Shown here piece after piece: positions 19,389 through 29,013 of a stretch of DNA of 64,000 nucleotides. A program made the position numbers and the translations under genes. Location of the stretch: positions 351,419-415,418 of the forward strand of contig NZ_CABHWW010000033.1 of the NCBI RefSeq assembly GCF_902170305.1. Direction: 5' to 3'. Source of the DNA: Yersinia alsatica. Its GTDB lineage: Bacteria; Pseudomonadota; Gammaproteobacteria; Enterobacterales; Enterobacteriaceae. How positions within the stretch are numbered: the first letter of the stretch is position 1; each line of letters begins with the position of its first letter. The notes under the pieces were generated by a model that saw nothing but the letters and a program-made list of their open reading frames with translations, was not told where the DNA came from and ran no database searches.

Positions 19389-19595
19389 TCACAAACAAAA
19401 AAACTCTGACTTATGTCGGGGCTTATCATTTTTGAAGTCGGTTCCGGCATCAGCACCTACCAATGTGCTGACCGCATAACTTTGAAATGCAAAAACCCCG
19501 CCGAAGCGAGGTTTATTTGACTGGATAAGCGCTACCGCACAACCAACTCTTATCACTATAGTGGGTAAAATTCGTAACGAATAGCTTTTTTGCAT
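19389..19595 (-). other. Doubtful 68-codon ORF in prophage-relic zone
   Basis: A short ORF (starting MQKSYSLRILPTIVIRVG) whose DNA contains a strong UUCG-loop terminator. It loosely resembles small Ash/Icd-like ORFs found near immunity regions of P4-type satellites, but I cannot confirm this. It may be a remnant or chance frame over a structured RNA region. Confidence 0.25.
19489..19513 (-). terminator. Minus-strand intrinsic terminator with UUCG loop
   Basis: Read on the minus strand, ACCTCGC-TTCG-GCGGGGT is followed by TTTTGC. The UUCG tetraloop and U-run are classic. No real gene ends here, so it may close a small RNA or be a phage attenuator left in the relic. Confidence 0.65.
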
Positions 19596-19723
19596 TTGTT
19601 GTATTCGTTCATACTTACTCTCGTCTCCATGGCACTCAGGGTTCAGTCAGAACGGTGCCAACACAGGTCGTTATTGAACTAAAAATGCGTAATTCTGATG
19701 AAAGTAATTAGGATTTAAATGCT

Positions 19724-19751
19724 AAAATAGATTACGTTTAAAATCTATTTT
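19724..19751. promoter_or_regulatory. Operator of the TetR-type regulator (copy 1, at its own promoter)
   Basis: Arms AAAATAGATT and AATCTATTTT separated by 8 bp. The same 10-bp arms and 8-bp spacing recur at 21050-21077 before the hydrolase gene. The right arm ends inside the ribosome-binding region of the regulator gene, suited to autorepression. Confidence 0.85.
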
Positions 19752-19760
19752 GGAGTGGTG

Positions 19761-20309
19761 ATGGGGCGTTCAAGTAAGCAGCAGGCCGAAACTAATCGGG
19801 CATTGATTGTGGAAAAGGCTAGTGGCCTTTTCAGGGCACACGGCATCGCCAATGTCAGCGTCTCAGATATTATGAAAGCTGCAGGTATGACGGCGGGGGG
19901 ATTTTATAAGCACTTCAAATCCAAAGAAAGTCTGGCGCGAGAAGCGGCTAACCTTGCATTCAACGCATCCAATCTCAGCTGGAACAATGTTTCATCAGAG
20001 CTAGATGGCAACCACCAACACAAGATAGCCCGATATTATTTCACACCTAAACCGACGGATAAACGCTGCCCAATGTTGGCTTTCGGTAACGATCTGATGA
20101 AAGGTGATGATCCTGTACTCGCTGAAGAATGTACCGCTGGTATCAAAGACCTATTTAAGGTTTTTTCAAGCCCAGTTAAAATGAATGGCAGCAATGACCG
20201 GGATCTCGCGATGTTTGCAGCAATGATTGGGGCAAATTATTTAAGTGAGTTGAGTAGTGATCCAGAGTTTTCAGCACGAATCAGAAAGGCCGTTCTAGAC
20301 CTAATGTGA
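19761..20309 (+). CDS. TetR-family transcriptional repressor
   Basis: 182 residues. The N-terminal TetR helix-turn-helix is clear (residues about 10-55: RALIVEKASGLFRAHGIANV, then SDIMKAAGMTAGGFYKHFKS). The C-terminal ligand domain has a single RCPMLAF motif region of the kind seen in electrophile- or aldehyde-sensing members, but no ligand can be named. The start was put at ATG 19761, five bases after GGAG, rather than the two preceding GTG codons. Its promoter and that of the convergent cysteine hydrolase carry identical inverted-repeat arms, so the hydrolase is its probable target. Flanked by phage relics, suggesting acquisition as a cassette. Confidence 0.9.
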   Translation: MGRSSKQQAETNRALIVEKASGLFRAHGIANVSVSDIMKAAGMTAGGFYKHFKSKESLAREAANLAFNASNLSWNNVSSELDGNHQHKIARYYFTPKPTDKRCPMLAFGNDLMKGDDPVLAEECTAGIKDLFKVFSSPVKMNGSNDRDLAMFAAMIGANYLSELSSDPEFSARIRKAVLDLM

Positions 20310-20357
20310 TTTCCCAGATTAATAAATACGGGAAACCAACAGATTCCCCGTCTGTGT

Positions 20358-21008
20358 TCAGGCCATAGGCAACTGTGCGGAAGCGGATTTCTTAATTGCG
20401 TTTACCAGCTCTTCAGTGGTGAGAACCTCAGTAGCATATGTCGGGCCATCAATATCCATTGCCGCATGCAGGGCTTCGTGAGAACGGGCAGATGTTGCGT
20501 CCCTCACCAGAGTAACGTGGAAACCAAGCTCCATACCAATACGAGCTGTCGCCTCAAGGCAGGTGTTGGCTAAGAGACCCACACAAATGATTTTCTCCTT
20601 ACCATAGCGTTTCAGTTTGTGCTCAAGATCAGTGTTCGGAAAACCGCTTGATCCCCAGTGTTCAGTTGCAACTACATCTCCTTCATGTATCTGGAAGTCA
20701 TCATGGAAAGTACCTCCCCAAGTTCCTTTTGCAAACGCCTGACGTTGCCCGGCTCCCAGTTGGTAAGGTGACGGATATTTCCAGTCTTCATAATCACCCG
20801 GCTCCCAACGATGGTGCGGCACGTGGTAAACAGTAATCCCAACTTCACGCGCAGCAGCCACAATTTTGCGCAAGTTCGCGTGCATATTATTTTCTTTCGC
20901 GATGTCTTTCACCCATGGAAATAACTTGCCTCCCTCGGCCAGAAAATCGTTATACAGATCGATACACAGCAATGCGGTGATTTCGGGTTCATATACTGGG
21001 TTACTCAT
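20358..21008 (-). CDS. Isochorismatase-superfamily cysteine hydrolase
   Basis: 216 residues. Cysteine hydrolase fold: catalytic aspartate D17 in LLCIDLYNDF and nucleophile C150 in GLLANTCLEATAR. The lysine usual before the SAF.GTDL-type motif appears to be replaced by histidine (H118 in EHWGSSGFPNTDL), a variant I associate with a distinct subgroup. The substrate is unknown; relatives act on isochorismate, nicotinamide or N-carbamoyl compounds. Start at MSNPVYEPE with a GAGAGG ribosome site. Convergent with the TetR gene and preceded by the matching operator, so likely derepressed by the same ligand. Confidence 0.88.
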   Translation of the reverse strand: MSNPVYEPEITALLCIDLYNDFLAEGGKLFPWVKDIAKENNMHANLRKIVAAAREVGITVYHVPHHRWEPGDYEDWKYPSPYQLGAGQRQAFAKGTWGGTFHDDFQIHEGDVVATEHWGSSGFPNTDLEHKLKRYGKEKIICVGLLANTCLEATARIGMELGFHVTLVRDATSARSHEALHAAMDIDGPTYATEVLTTEELVNAIKKSASAQLPMA

Positions 21009-21049
21009 GTCTGACCTCTCAATTAGATGGTGCAAGCACCGTTAAAGTA

Positions 21050-21077
21050 AAAATAGATTATGATCGTAATCTATTTT
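21050..21077. promoter_or_regulatory. Operator of the TetR-type regulator (copy 2, hydrolase promoter)
   Basis: AAAATAGATT, 8 bp, AATCTATTTT: the same arms as the site before the TetR gene but with an unrelated spacer (ATGATCGT here, ACGTTTAA there). Conservation limited to the arms is what a protein-binding inverted repeat predicts. It lies about 42 bp upstream of the hydrolase start. Confidence 0.88.
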
Positions 21078-21216
21078 AGTAAAGAGAAAGTTAAGACTGA
21101 TCTGGGATATAAGGGAAGAAGCTGAGAGAGAATGAGCTCGCTATTGGCGGAAATAAGGGGTATCCGAGGTAAACTTCATATAAATACCCAAGCTACCAAT
21201 GATATTGTAGGTCCCT

Positions 21217-21561
21217 TTAGTGCTGTGAGTTCAACGGGTCGTACTCCCACTGAGATGCATTACTATAAATCGTACCATCTTCATCCATTACTTGAGCATT
21301 GAAATGCTTCGCAATCCTCAACATCTTTCTATACAGATATGTGTCTGGCCACTTGGTATAAATATTGCCTGCGCTCCAGTCAAGCCATGGCTCTCCGTAC
21401 AACGAGGGGCCTGACCATAAGGCGTGGTAATCACCGTTTATAATATATCTGCTTAATTCATTATCGCTATTAATGTAGTTAAGCCATTCATCAGCAGTTA
21501 TCTGCGCATCATCATTATCTGCCCAAAATTCAGCTCTCGTTATGTGAAATTCAACCCCCAT
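21217..21561 (-). CDS. Hypothetical protein, 114 aa, tryptophan/tyrosine-rich
   Basis: Start chosen at MGVEFHITRAEFW with AGGGG six bases upstream; an ATG 11 codons earlier is possible. No domain recognised. The protein is acidic and rich in Trp and Tyr, with no signal peptide or membrane segment, so cytosolic. Its size, composition and solitary place beside integrase remains resemble small immunity-type or orphan accessory proteins, but no toxin gene is next to it, so that remains a guess. It probably arrived with the same mobile segment. Confidence 0.7.
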   Translation of the reverse strand: MGVEFHITRAEFWADNDDAQITADEWLNYINSDNELSRYIINGDYHALWSGPSLYGEPWLDWSAGNIYTKWPDTYLYRKMLRIAKHFNAQVMDEDGTIYSNASQWEYDPLNSQH

Positions 21562-21628
21562 AGCATCCCCTAAACGCAGAAATAGTTTTCGCAAACTAGC
21601 ATAGTCCCTATTAAAACGAAATTAGTAA

Positions 21629-22102
21629 CACAACAGTATCGATCTGGAAGCTGGCACGTTAACAGTGCGACGAAACTGGACTAGTGTGACACAGTACACT
21701 TTGCCAACAACAGAGGCTGGTACCGATCGTACTGTTTTTTTGATGGAGCCAGCGAAAGAGGCATTAAGAAAACAGCTGGCATTAACGCGGCTAAAGCCCA
21801 CTAGCAAAGTAAAAGTATTAATGCGGGAGCATGGAAAAAGCCGTATAGGCCTCTGCACTTTCGTGTTCGATCCAAAGATAAATGCGAAAGGAAGTGGAGC
21901 TGGAGAACGTTTTACACCAACTGCTCTAGCTGATAGCTGGGATCGGGCCGTGAAACGGGCTAAACTGCGACATCGAAATACATACCAATCGCGTCATACT
22001 TTCGCGTGTTGGTCATTATCCGCTGGAGCGAACCCTGCATTTATTGCAATGCAAATGGGACACACCTCGGCACAAATGCTGTTTAGCGTCTACGGTGATT
22101 GA
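21629..22102 (+). pseudogene. Tyrosine recombinase (phage integrase) C-terminal fragment
   Basis: Frame open from 21629 after a stop; reads SIDLEAGTLTVRRNWTSVTQ and continues to the catalytic C-terminus. Catalytic features kept are the H-x-x-R-like box in NTYQSRHTFACW, the later histidine in MQMGHTSAQ and the tyrosine in LFSVYGD. The N-terminal arm and core-binding domains and the region with the first catalytic arginine are gone, so it cannot be active. Together with the portal fragment 2.5 kb to the left it marks an old prophage whose body was deleted. Confidence 0.85.
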
Positions 22103-22168
22103 ATGCCGAATCATAACGCTGACCAGCTTGCGTTGCTAAACGCAAAATTAGGTACTAATGCCCCATAC

Positions 22169-22193
22169 ATGCCCCACACCAAGAGTGGGGCAT
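22169..22193. other. Hairpin between integrase fragment and ettA
   Basis: ATGCCCCAC and GTGGGGCAT arms (9 bp) around a 7-nt loop, 35 bp before ettA. There is no U-run. It may be a weak terminator for the integrase fragment or part of an old attachment region. Confidence 0.45.
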
Positions 22194-22227
22194 CATAAAA
22201 ACCAGTTATAGCGAGGGTTAGCGCAAC

Positions 22228-23895
22228 GTGGCTCAATACGTCTATTCCATGCATCGCGTCGGCAAAGTAGTTCCGCCGAAACGACATATTTTGAAAAACA
22301 TCTCCTTAAGTTTCTTCCCTGGGGCCAAAATTGGTGTGCTGGGCCTTAACGGCTCAGGTAAATCGACCCTGTTGCGCATCATGGCTGGCATCGATACCGA
22401 CATTGAAGGTGAAGCTCGCCCGCAGCCAGGGATCAAAATTGGTTACCTGCCGCAGGAGCCTAAGCTAAATCTTGAGCAAACCGTGCGTGAGTCGGTTGAA
22501 GAAGCGGTGGGCGAAGTTAAACGCGCGCTGACCCGTTTGGATGAGGTTTATGCGCTGTATGCTGATCCTGATGCTGATTTCGACAAGCTGGCGAAAGAGC
22601 AAGGCGAGCTGGAAGCGATTATCCAATCCCACGACGGCCACAATCTGGATAACCAACTGGAACGCGCTGCGGATGCTTTACGCCTGCCACCTTGGGATGC
22701 AAAAATTGCCAACTTGTCCGGTGGTGAGCGCCGCCGTGTCGCCATCTGCCGCCTGCTGCTAGAAAAACCTGACATGCTGCTGCTGGATGAACCGACCAAC
22801 CACTTGGATGCTGAATCCGTGGCTTGGCTGGAGCGCTTCCTGCATGACTACGAAGGCACTGTCGTCGCCATCACCCATGACCGTTACTTCCTTGATAACG
22901 TGGCGGGTTGGATTCTGGAGCTTGACCGTGGCGAGGGTATTCCATGGGAAGGTAACTACTCCTCATGGCTGGAACAGAAAGATGCCCGTCTGGCGTTGGA
23001 AGCCTCTTCCGAAGCCGCACGTCGTAAATCTATCGAGAAAGAACTGGAGTGGGTTCGTCAGAATCCAAAAGGCCGTCAGGCGAAAGGTAAAGCACGTCTG
23101 GCTCGCTTTGAAGAACTTAACAGTGTTGAATATCAAAAACGTAATGAAACCAGCGAGTTATTCATTCCACCTGGCCCACGTTTAGGCGACAAAGTGCTGG
23201 AAGTTGAGCATCTGAGCAAGTCTTACGGTGACCGTGTACTGATTGACGACCTGACTTTCGCACTGCCCAAAGGGGCCATCGTTGGGATTATCGGGCCGAA
23301 CGGCGCAGGTAAATCAACGCTGTTCCGCATGTTATCGGGTCAGGAACAGCCTGATTCCGGCACGATTTCACTGGGTGATACCGTGCAGCTGGCCTCGGTT
23401 GATCAGTTCCGTGACAACATGGATGACAGCAAAACCGTTTGGGAAGAAGTTTCCGGCGGTCAGGACATCATGAAGATCGGCAACTTTGAAATCCCAAGCC
23501 GCGCTTATGTTGGCCGCTTCAACTTTAAAGGGATTGATCAGGGCAAGCGAGTTGGCGAGCTATCTGGTGGCGAGCGCGGTCGTATCCATCTGGCCAAGTT
23601 GCTACAGGTTGGCGGCAACATGTTGCTGCTCGATGAACCGACCAACGATCTGGACATCGAAACGCTACGCGCACTGGAAAACGCCTTACTGGAGTTCCCA
23701 GGCTGTGCCATGGTTATTTCCCATGACCGTTGGTTCCTTGACCGTATCGCCACCCACATCATCGACTATCAAGATGAAGGTAAAGTGGTGTTCTTTGAAG
23801 GTAACTTTACTGAATACGAAGAGTGGAAAAAACGCACTCTGGGTGCCGAGGCACTGGAACCACATCGTATCAAGTATAAGAAAATGACCAAGTAA
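22228..23895 (+). CDS. ettA: Energy-dependent translational throttle protein EttA
   Basis: 555 residues, the size of E. coli EttA (YjjK). ABC-F protein with two ATP-binding domains: Walker A GLNGSGKST and GPNGAGKST, signatures LSGGERRR and LSGGERGR, and Walker B LLLLDEPTN in each half, joined by the P-site tRNA interaction motif linker. It binds the ribosomal E site and gates entry into elongation according to the ADP:ATP ratio. It starts with GTG. Normally next to slt in this gene order; here the accessory block separates them. Confidence 0.97.
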   Translation: MAQYVYSMHRVGKVVPPKRHILKNISLSFFPGAKIGVLGLNGSGKSTLLRIMAGIDTDIEGEARPQPGIKIGYLPQEPKLNLEQTVRESVEEAVGEVKRALTRLDEVYALYADPDADFDKLAKEQGELEAIIQSHDGHNLDNQLERAADALRLPPWDAKIANLSGGERRRVAICRLLLEKPDMLLLDEPTNHLDAESVAWLERFLHDYEGTVVAITHDRYFLDNVAGWILELDRGEGIPWEGNYSSWLEQKDARLALEASSEAARRKSIEKELEWVRQNPKGRQAKGKARLARFEELNSVEYQKRNETSELFIPPGPRLGDKVLEVEHLSKSYGDRVLIDDLTFALPKGAIVGIIGPNGAGKSTLFRMLSGQEQPDSGTISLGDTVQLASVDQFRDNMDDSKTVWEEVSGGQDIMKIGNFEIPSRAYVGRFNFKGIDQGKRVGELSGGERGRIHLAKLLQVGGNMLLLDEPTNDLDIETLRALENALLEFPGCAMVISHDRWFLDRIATHIIDYQDEGKVVFFEGNFTEYEEWKKRTLGAEALEPHRIKYKKMTK

Positions 23896-23939
23896 TTCTC
23901 TTGCTGGCTAAGGCCGGAAGAAAATGACTGAGTGATATC

Positions 23940-23966
23940 AAGGGCCTGCGCTTGCAGGCCTTTTTA
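23940..23966 (+). terminator. Terminator after ettA
   Basis: GGCCTGCGCTTGCAGGCC hairpin followed by TTTTT, 45 bp downstream of the ettA stop. Confidence 0.88.
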
Positions 23967-24227
23967 ATGGCTAAAATCGGCCTATTAACCACTATGGCAC
24001 GCTGAATTTCGGCGGCCACCGCCTCCACCATTAAGCCTTCTGTCAGCAGAATTCTATTCTGTGATCATCATCATTGTTAACCACTGAATTTTGCCAGTTT
24101 TCCTTGTCCTAAGGCAGTCAGCCGAAGGTGACAAGACTGCACACTATTTAGACTCCTTCGTCATCAGCGGTTTGTGCGCCCTTCCTATTCCGCGCCTCCC
24201 CGCACCATCACAACGAAGGATAATAAG
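23967..24227. promoter_or_regulatory. rhaT upstream region with possible CRP site
   Basis: About 260 bp before rhaT. TGTGATCATCATCATT at 24060 matches one CRP half-site fully and the other partly. RhaS half-sites are expected here by homology to E. coli, but I could not assign them with confidence. Confidence 0.4.
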
Positions 24228-25262
24228 ATGAACAATGCAATTATATTGGGGATAATTTGGCATCTGGTAGGCGCTGCCAGTGCGGCGTGTTTCTACGCGC
24301 CGTTTAAACAAGTTAAAAAATGGTCATGGGAAACCATGTGGTCCATTGGCGGCCTGGTCTCATGGCTTATCCTGCCATGGACAGTTAGCTATCTGTTATT
24401 ACCCGATTTTTGGCAATATTACGGCTCTTTTAGCTTCGCTACCCTGCTGCCGGTATTTCTGTTCGGTGCCATGTGGGGGATTGGGAATATCAACTACGGC
24501 CTGACCATGCGCTATCTCGGTATGTCGATGGGAATAGGGATTGCCATCGGTATCACGCTGATTATCGGCACATTAATGACACCTATTCTGCAAGGGCGTT
24601 TTGATGTGCTATTCGGTACCGCGGGCGGGCGTATGACCTTGTTAGGGGTATTTGTGGCTCTGATAGGTGTTGCCACCGTCAGTTATGCCGGGTTACTGAA
24701 AGAGCGGGCCATGGGGATTCAGGCAGAAGAATTTAACCTGAAAAAAGGGCTCATACTGGCGGTGATGTGCGGTATTTTCTCCGCCGGTATGTCATTTGCT
24801 ATGGATGCCGCCAAACCAATGCATGAAGCCGCCAGCGCATTAGGCATCAACCCACTCTATGTGGCGCTACCCAGTTACGTCATCATTATGGGTGGTGGCG
24901 CACTCATTAACTTGAGTTATTGCTTTATCCGCCTGGCAACCCTCAAAAATCTGTCAGTCAAAGCTGATTTCTCAATTGCTAAGCCATTGCTGATCACCAA
25001 CATTCTGTTCTCAGCTTTAGCCGGTTTGATGTGGTATCTGCAATTCTTCTTCTATGCCTGGGGTCATGCCAAAATCCCACAACAATATGATTATATGAGC
25101 TGGATGCTGCATATGAGCTTCTATGTGTTGTGCGGCGGCATTGTTGGTCTGTTACTCAAAGAGTGGAAATGCTCAACTAGGAAACCAGTAACCGTGCTGT
25201 GTATTGGTTGTCTGGTGATTATTCTGGCAGCCAATATTGTTGGCTTGGGTATGGCGGCGTAA
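24228..25262 (+). CDS. rhaT: L-rhamnose/proton symporter RhaT
   Basis: 344 residues with about ten hydrophobic segments, and the family N-terminus [20 protein letters not shown]. Inner-membrane uptake of L-rhamnose with H+. Start ATG follows GAAGGA; the longer frame upstream is not used. It is convergent with rhaR, with a shared terminator between, and is the transporter for the rhaBAD enzymes 3 kb to the right. Confidence 0.96.
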   Translation: MNNAIILGIIWHLVGAASAACFYAPFKQVKKWSWETMWSIGGLVSWLILPWTVSYLLLPDFWQYYGSFSFATLLPVFLFGAMWGIGNINYGLTMRYLGMSMGIGIAIGITLIIGTLMTPILQGRFDVLFGTAGGRMTLLGVFVALIGVATVSYAGLLKERAMGIQAEEFNLKKGLILAVMCGIFSAGMSFAMDAAKPMHEAASALGINPLYVALPSYVIIMGGGALINLSYCFIRLATLKNLSVKADFSIAKPLLITNILFSALAGLMWYLQFFFYAWGHAKIPQQYDYMSWMLHMSFYVLCGGIVGLLLKEWKCSTRKPVTVLCIGCLVIILAANIVGLGMAA

Positions 25263-25289
25263 TACCCATTATTAAAAATGATTCGATTG

Positions 25290-25324
25290 ACGGGCAGAGT
25301 TGAAAAACCTGCCCGTTATTTTAT
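25290..25324. terminator. Terminator between rhaT and rhaR
   Basis: ACGGGCAG and CTGCCCGT arms with an 11-nt loop, then TATTTTAT; an A-rich stretch on the left gives possible activity for rhaR as well. Confidence 0.8.
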
Positions 25325-25348
25325 GGATAATCGTTGTGAAGAATAGCG

Positions 25349-26242
25349 CTAAATGAGAACCCGACAGTGCTCACTGCCATTTTTAGCCGGTGATGCTGGG
25401 GAGCGGACAAAGCGCTGGCGATAATCTCGCGGAGTCATACCGGCTTCACGAGTAAAAACAGCCGAGAAATAGTTGCTGTCTTCAAACCCACAGCGCGCGG
25501 CAATATCACTGATACGATGCTCACTGCACCGCAATAAACTCTTCGCATGGCAGAGGCGAATCTGGCGCAGATAATGGCTGATACTCATACCCGTCTGCTG
25601 GCGAAATAATTGCTTAAGAGAACGTTCAACCAGCTGATTTTTATGACAGAAATCAGCCATATCAAAGTGAGTTGCCAAACTTTGCTGCAACGCCGACATA
25701 ATTAAATCAAGCTGCTCACCATCGGGCAGTAAGTGGGCCTGTTCAGCTCGATAGCGATGGCGTTTCAGTACAATAGCGAGTTGCAGCAACAGTGCCTCGG
25801 TCAACTGTATCGACCAGGAGTCTGTCTTGCGCGACTCCTGCGCTAACTGCTGAATGATAGGCCGCGCCTGCGCCATGCCTTGTGTCGTTAGCCGCCAATA
25901 CCCTTGATTCTGTTCATGTCCAAAAGGTGGCAGTAACTTGTGCCATTGAGCATTTAGACGCAGCCGCTCGGGGCAATAAATAATATTATCTAGTACCAAA
26001 TCATGTACCGATTCGTAGCTATGAAGATCTGCGGCTTGAATATAGAAAACATCCCCGCAAGTAATGCGATAAGGGTGATCATTCAGGACATGTAAACCAT
26101 TACCCCGCCAGACAATCACGATTTCGCAAAATTGGTGAGTGTGCTCTGCGAAGACTTCCTGCGGATATCGGTTGGTTACCGCCACCGGCATCTGTTCCGA
26201 TGGCAAATAATCCCGGCTTTCTAACAGCAGTGGTGCCCGCAT
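25349..26242 (-). CDS. rhaR: RhaR, AraC-family activator of rhaSR
   Basis: 297 residues. N-terminal cupin-type sugar-binding domain (about residues 20-100, with [11 protein letters not shown]) and C-terminal AraC double HTH (about 185-280, ending YRQRFVRSP). In E. coli RhaR with rhamnose turns on rhaS-rhaR transcription. Placed downstream of rhaS on the same strand with a 109-bp gap, whereas E. coli rhaS and rhaR nearly abut. RhaR was assigned by order and by the longer length; it could be confused with RhaS without alignment. Confidence 0.9.
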   Translation of the reverse strand: MRAPLLLESRDYLPSEQMPVAVTNRYPQEVFAEHTHQFCEIVIVWRGNGLHVLNDHPYRITCGDVFYIQAADLHSYESVHDLVLDNIIYCPERLRLNAQWHKLLPPFGHEQNQGYWRLTTQGMAQARPIIQQLAQESRKTDSWSIQLTEALLLQLAIVLKRHRYRAEQAHLLPDGEQLDLIMSALQQSLATHFDMADFCHKNQLVERSLKQLFRQQTGMSISHYLRQIRLCHAKSLLRCSEHRISDIAARCGFEDSNYFSAVFTREAGMTPRDYRQRFVRSPASPAKNGSEHCRVLI

Positions 26243-26351
26243 GCATGCAGCCTTATTGTTATAGGTTAATTAATAAGCAGATCATTATCTTGAAACTGCC
26301 GATTTTTACCGTGATGTCATTCACGCCCTCGTTGGTTAGCGCGGTAAGGCG

Positions 26352-27173
26352 CTAAAGCTGGCTGCGCAAATCACGGGGAGATTGTGAAAACTCGCGCTTA
26401 AATAGGGTCGAAAAGTGGTTGCTGTCGCCGAAACCACATTGATAAGCAATATCAGTGACACTGTGGTCGCTGTAGCACAGCTGATGGCGCGCTTGCAGTA
26501 AGCGCAGCCGCGTCAGATAACGTTGGGGTGTCATCCCGGTTTGGTTTTTTAACTGGCGATGTAGAGTCCGCAGTGGCAAGGCAAAGCGGTCGGCCAACTC
26601 TGACCACTCAATCGCCTCGCTATAGTTGCTCTGTAGCCAATCCAGCAGTTGGCATAACCGCCCTTCCTGATCATCCCCTACTTGCGCCCGGCATCCCTGC
26701 CACAACTTCACCAATAACTGCATAAAAACACTCTCATGCAGGGCGATATCTTCCACCTGATCACTTTGCGGGGCGTGTTCAAGACAAGCAATTAAGCATT
26801 TTACCTGCTGTAAAACCTGGCCATTCACCCGCCAATGAGAGGGATATACACCATCACACTCTTGGGGAAGGAAGTGCCCGACACCGGATAAAAAGCGAAA
26901 AGCATCAGGTGCACGAAATAAGACATTGGTGAGAAACAAATCATCTGTTGATTCAAACAAATGGCGGTCATGGTCACGAACAAAACAGACACAGCCACTG
27001 CTTAATGTGTATGGGTTGCCATTAAAAACATGCACGCCCGCCCCTTCTTCAACAATAACGATTTCATAAAAATCATGATGATGCTCGGGAAATTCGGGTT
27101 GTGGCGCACGCGCTTCAATAGCCACGGGCGACGAGCTAGAAGAGAAAAAATCAATACTGTGCAATACAGTCAT
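26352..27173 (-). CDS. rhaS: RhaS, AraC-family activator of rhaBAD and rhaT
   Basis: 273 residues. Starts [15 protein letters not shown], close to E. coli RhaS; the upstream in-frame start is not conserved. N-terminal cupin domain with [14 protein letters not shown] and C-terminal double HTH with [19 protein letters not shown] and [17 protein letters not shown]. RhaS with rhamnose activates rhaBAD and rhaT. It is divergent from rhaB, and the shared intergenic region holds a CRP site. Confidence 0.94.
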   Translation of the reverse strand: MTVLHSIDFFSSSSSPVAIEARAPQPEFPEHHHDFYEIVIVEEGAGVHVFNGNPYTLSSGCVCFVRDHDRHLFESTDDLFLTNVLFRAPDAFRFLSGVGHFLPQECDGVYPSHWRVNGQVLQQVKCLIACLEHAPQSDQVEDIALHESVFMQLLVKLWQGCRAQVGDDQEGRLCQLLDWLQSNYSEAIEWSELADRFALPLRTLHRQLKNQTGMTPQRYLTRLRLLQARHQLCYSDHSVTDIAYQCGFGDSNHFSTLFKREFSQSPRDLRSQL

Positions 27174-27495
27174 CTTTTGCCCCCTTTCGACAGGCACGGC
27201 GAAATCGCCCTGCTTCAGCCCTCGATAGTAAAAGCAGCAGCGGTGACTAAACCTTCAATTTTTGACACTAAAAAGCACTTTGGCGGCGATTTTTTTTAGA
27301 TAGACGCAGCAATGTTGAAAAATATGCGCGAGGTCACAGGTGGGGAAGGTTGCGCATAAATACGAAACTGTGAGCTATTTCACTTTCACTTTCGTCATTC
27401 TGCCAGCAAGCCATAGCGGCTGGCAGTGATGAGAAGGTCGTAGATCAGGCAAATTTCTACACTGTTGGACATCGAGAAACGACAGGCCGCTTATC
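27174..27495. promoter_or_regulatory. rhaS-rhaB divergent control region with CRP site
   Basis: 322 bp between divergent regulator and catabolic operons. TGTGAGCTATTTCACT at 27369-27384 matches the CRP consensus TGTGA-N6-TCACA at nine of ten positions. RhaS and RhaR sites must lie here by homology but are too degenerate for me to mark. The region near 27260-27300 is T/A-rich and promoter-like. Confidence 0.65.
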
Positions 27496-29013
27496 ATGCC
27501 CACACAATCCACATTTTCATCATCAACCGTCACACCCCCCAATGCCCCACGGCACATGGTCGCTATTGACCTTGGAGCCTCTAGCGGGCGAGTGATGCTG
27601 GCAAGCTATTATCCCGCCCAGCAACAGCTTAAATTGCGTGAAGTCTGCCGCTTTACCAACCAGATTAAATCCATTGACGGCTCAGATGTCTGGGATATTG
27701 ATGCCATTGAGCAATCTATTCGTCAGGGCCTAAATAAGCTCGACAGTGAAGGGATCGCGCTGGACAGCATTGGTATTGATAGCTGGGGCGTGGATTTTGT
27801 GTTGCTTGATAAGCAGGGAAAACGGGTCGGGCTGCCGGTATCTTATCGCGATAGCCGCACTCAAGGGGTGATGGAACAGGCGCAGCAGAAACTGGGTAGC
27901 AAAGCGATTTATCGCCGCACCGGCATTCAATTCTTGCCATTCAATACCCTGTATCAATTACGCGCATTGAGTGAACAGCAGCCCCATTTACTTGCCGATG
28001 TCGCCCATCTCCTCCTGATCCCGGACTACTTGCATTACCGCCTGACCGGCCAACTTAACTGGGAATATACCAACGCCAGTACCACTCAGTTACTCAATAT
28101 TGACACCAATGACTGGGATGGCGACTTACTGGCTTATGCGGGGGTACCCGCGCACTGGTTTGCCAAACCCAGTAAACCCGGTAATACCATCGGTTATTGG
28201 CGCAGTGCCCGTGGTCAAGAGGTTCCAGTGGTGGCCGTTGCCACCCACGATACGGCCAGCGCAGTTCTTGCCGCCCCTCTGATTGATGCTGATGCCGCCT
28301 ATCTTAGCTCTGGAACCTGGTCACTGATGGGCTTTGAGAGTGCTACACCGCTGACTCATCATCAAGCGCAGTGCAGCAATATCACCAATGAAGGTGGCGC
28401 TGAAGGCCGCTATCGGGTACTGAAAAATATTATGGGTTTGTGGCTACTGCAACGCGCCACCGATGAATTGCAGATTGACGATTTGCCGCAATTGATTGAA
28501 CAAGCAGCGCGGCAGCCCGCTTGTCGCTCGCTGATCAACCCCAATGATAGCCGTTTTATCAACCCGGCCAATATGTGCCGCGAGATCCAAGATGCCTGCC
28601 GCGAGCATGGCCTGCCAGTTCCAATTACGGCTGCCCAATTGGCCCGCTGCATCTTTGATAGCCTCGCCATGTTGTACCGGCAAGTGGCTCAAGAGTTAGC
28701 AGAACTGCGCGGACGCCCCATCAGCCATTTGCATATTGTCGGCGGCGGCAGCCAAAACCAATTTCTCAATCAACTCTGCGCCAATGCTTGCGGCTTGCAT
28801 GTGAGCATGGGGCCGATTGAGGCTTCTACACTTGGCAATATTGGTAGCCAATTGATTTCGCTGGGCGAGGTGGCTGATGTCACTCATTACCGCCGCATCG
28901 TGGCGAATAACTTCCCACTCCACCATTTATCCCCTCACGACAACACTGACTTTGCTGCCCATTGGCCGCAATTCCAGTCACTGAGTCAATTACCTAAGGA
29001 ACTTTGCATATGA
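27496..29013 (+). CDS. rhaB: Rhamnulokinase
   Basis: 505 residues, FGGY sugar-kinase family. Phosphorylates L-rhamnulose at O-1. N-terminal ATPase-fold motif [14 protein letters not shown] is near residue 23; family motifs SSGTWSLMG and HIVGGGSQN follow. The N-terminus is about 15 residues longer than E. coli RhaB ([16 protein letters not shown]), so the true start may be later, but no better ribosome site is obvious. First gene of rhaBAD-fucO-rhaM. Its stop overlaps the rhaA start (ATGA). Confidence 0.95.
   Translation: MPTQSTFSSSTVTPPNAPRHMVAIDLGASSGRVMLASYYPAQQQLKLREVCRFTNQIKSIDGSDVWDIDAIEQSIRQGLNKLDSEGIALDSIGIDSWGVDFVLLDKQGKRVGLPVSYRDSRTQGVMEQAQQKLGSKAIYRRTGIQFLPFNTLYQLRALSEQQPHLLADVAHLLLIPDYLHYRLTGQLNWEYTNASTTQLLNIDTNDWDGDLLAYAGVPAHWFAKPSKPGNTIGYWRSARGQEVPVVAVATHDTASAVLAAPLIDADAAYLSSGTWSLMGFESATPLTHHQAQCSNITNEGGAEGRYRVLKNIMGLWLLQRATDELQIDDLPQLIEQAARQPACRSLINPNDSRFINPANMCREIQDACREHGLPVPITAAQLARCIFDSLAMLYRQVAQELAELRGRPISHLHIVGGGSQNQFLNQLCANACGLHVSMGPIEASTLGNIGSQLISLGEVADVTHYRRIVANNFPLHHLSPHDNTDFAAHWPQFQSLSQLPKELCI

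Noticed and set aside
21629..22102. Integrase fragment as a functional site-specific recombinase
   Set aside because: The region with the first catalytic arginine and all N-terminal DNA-binding parts are missing, with a stop just upstream in frame.
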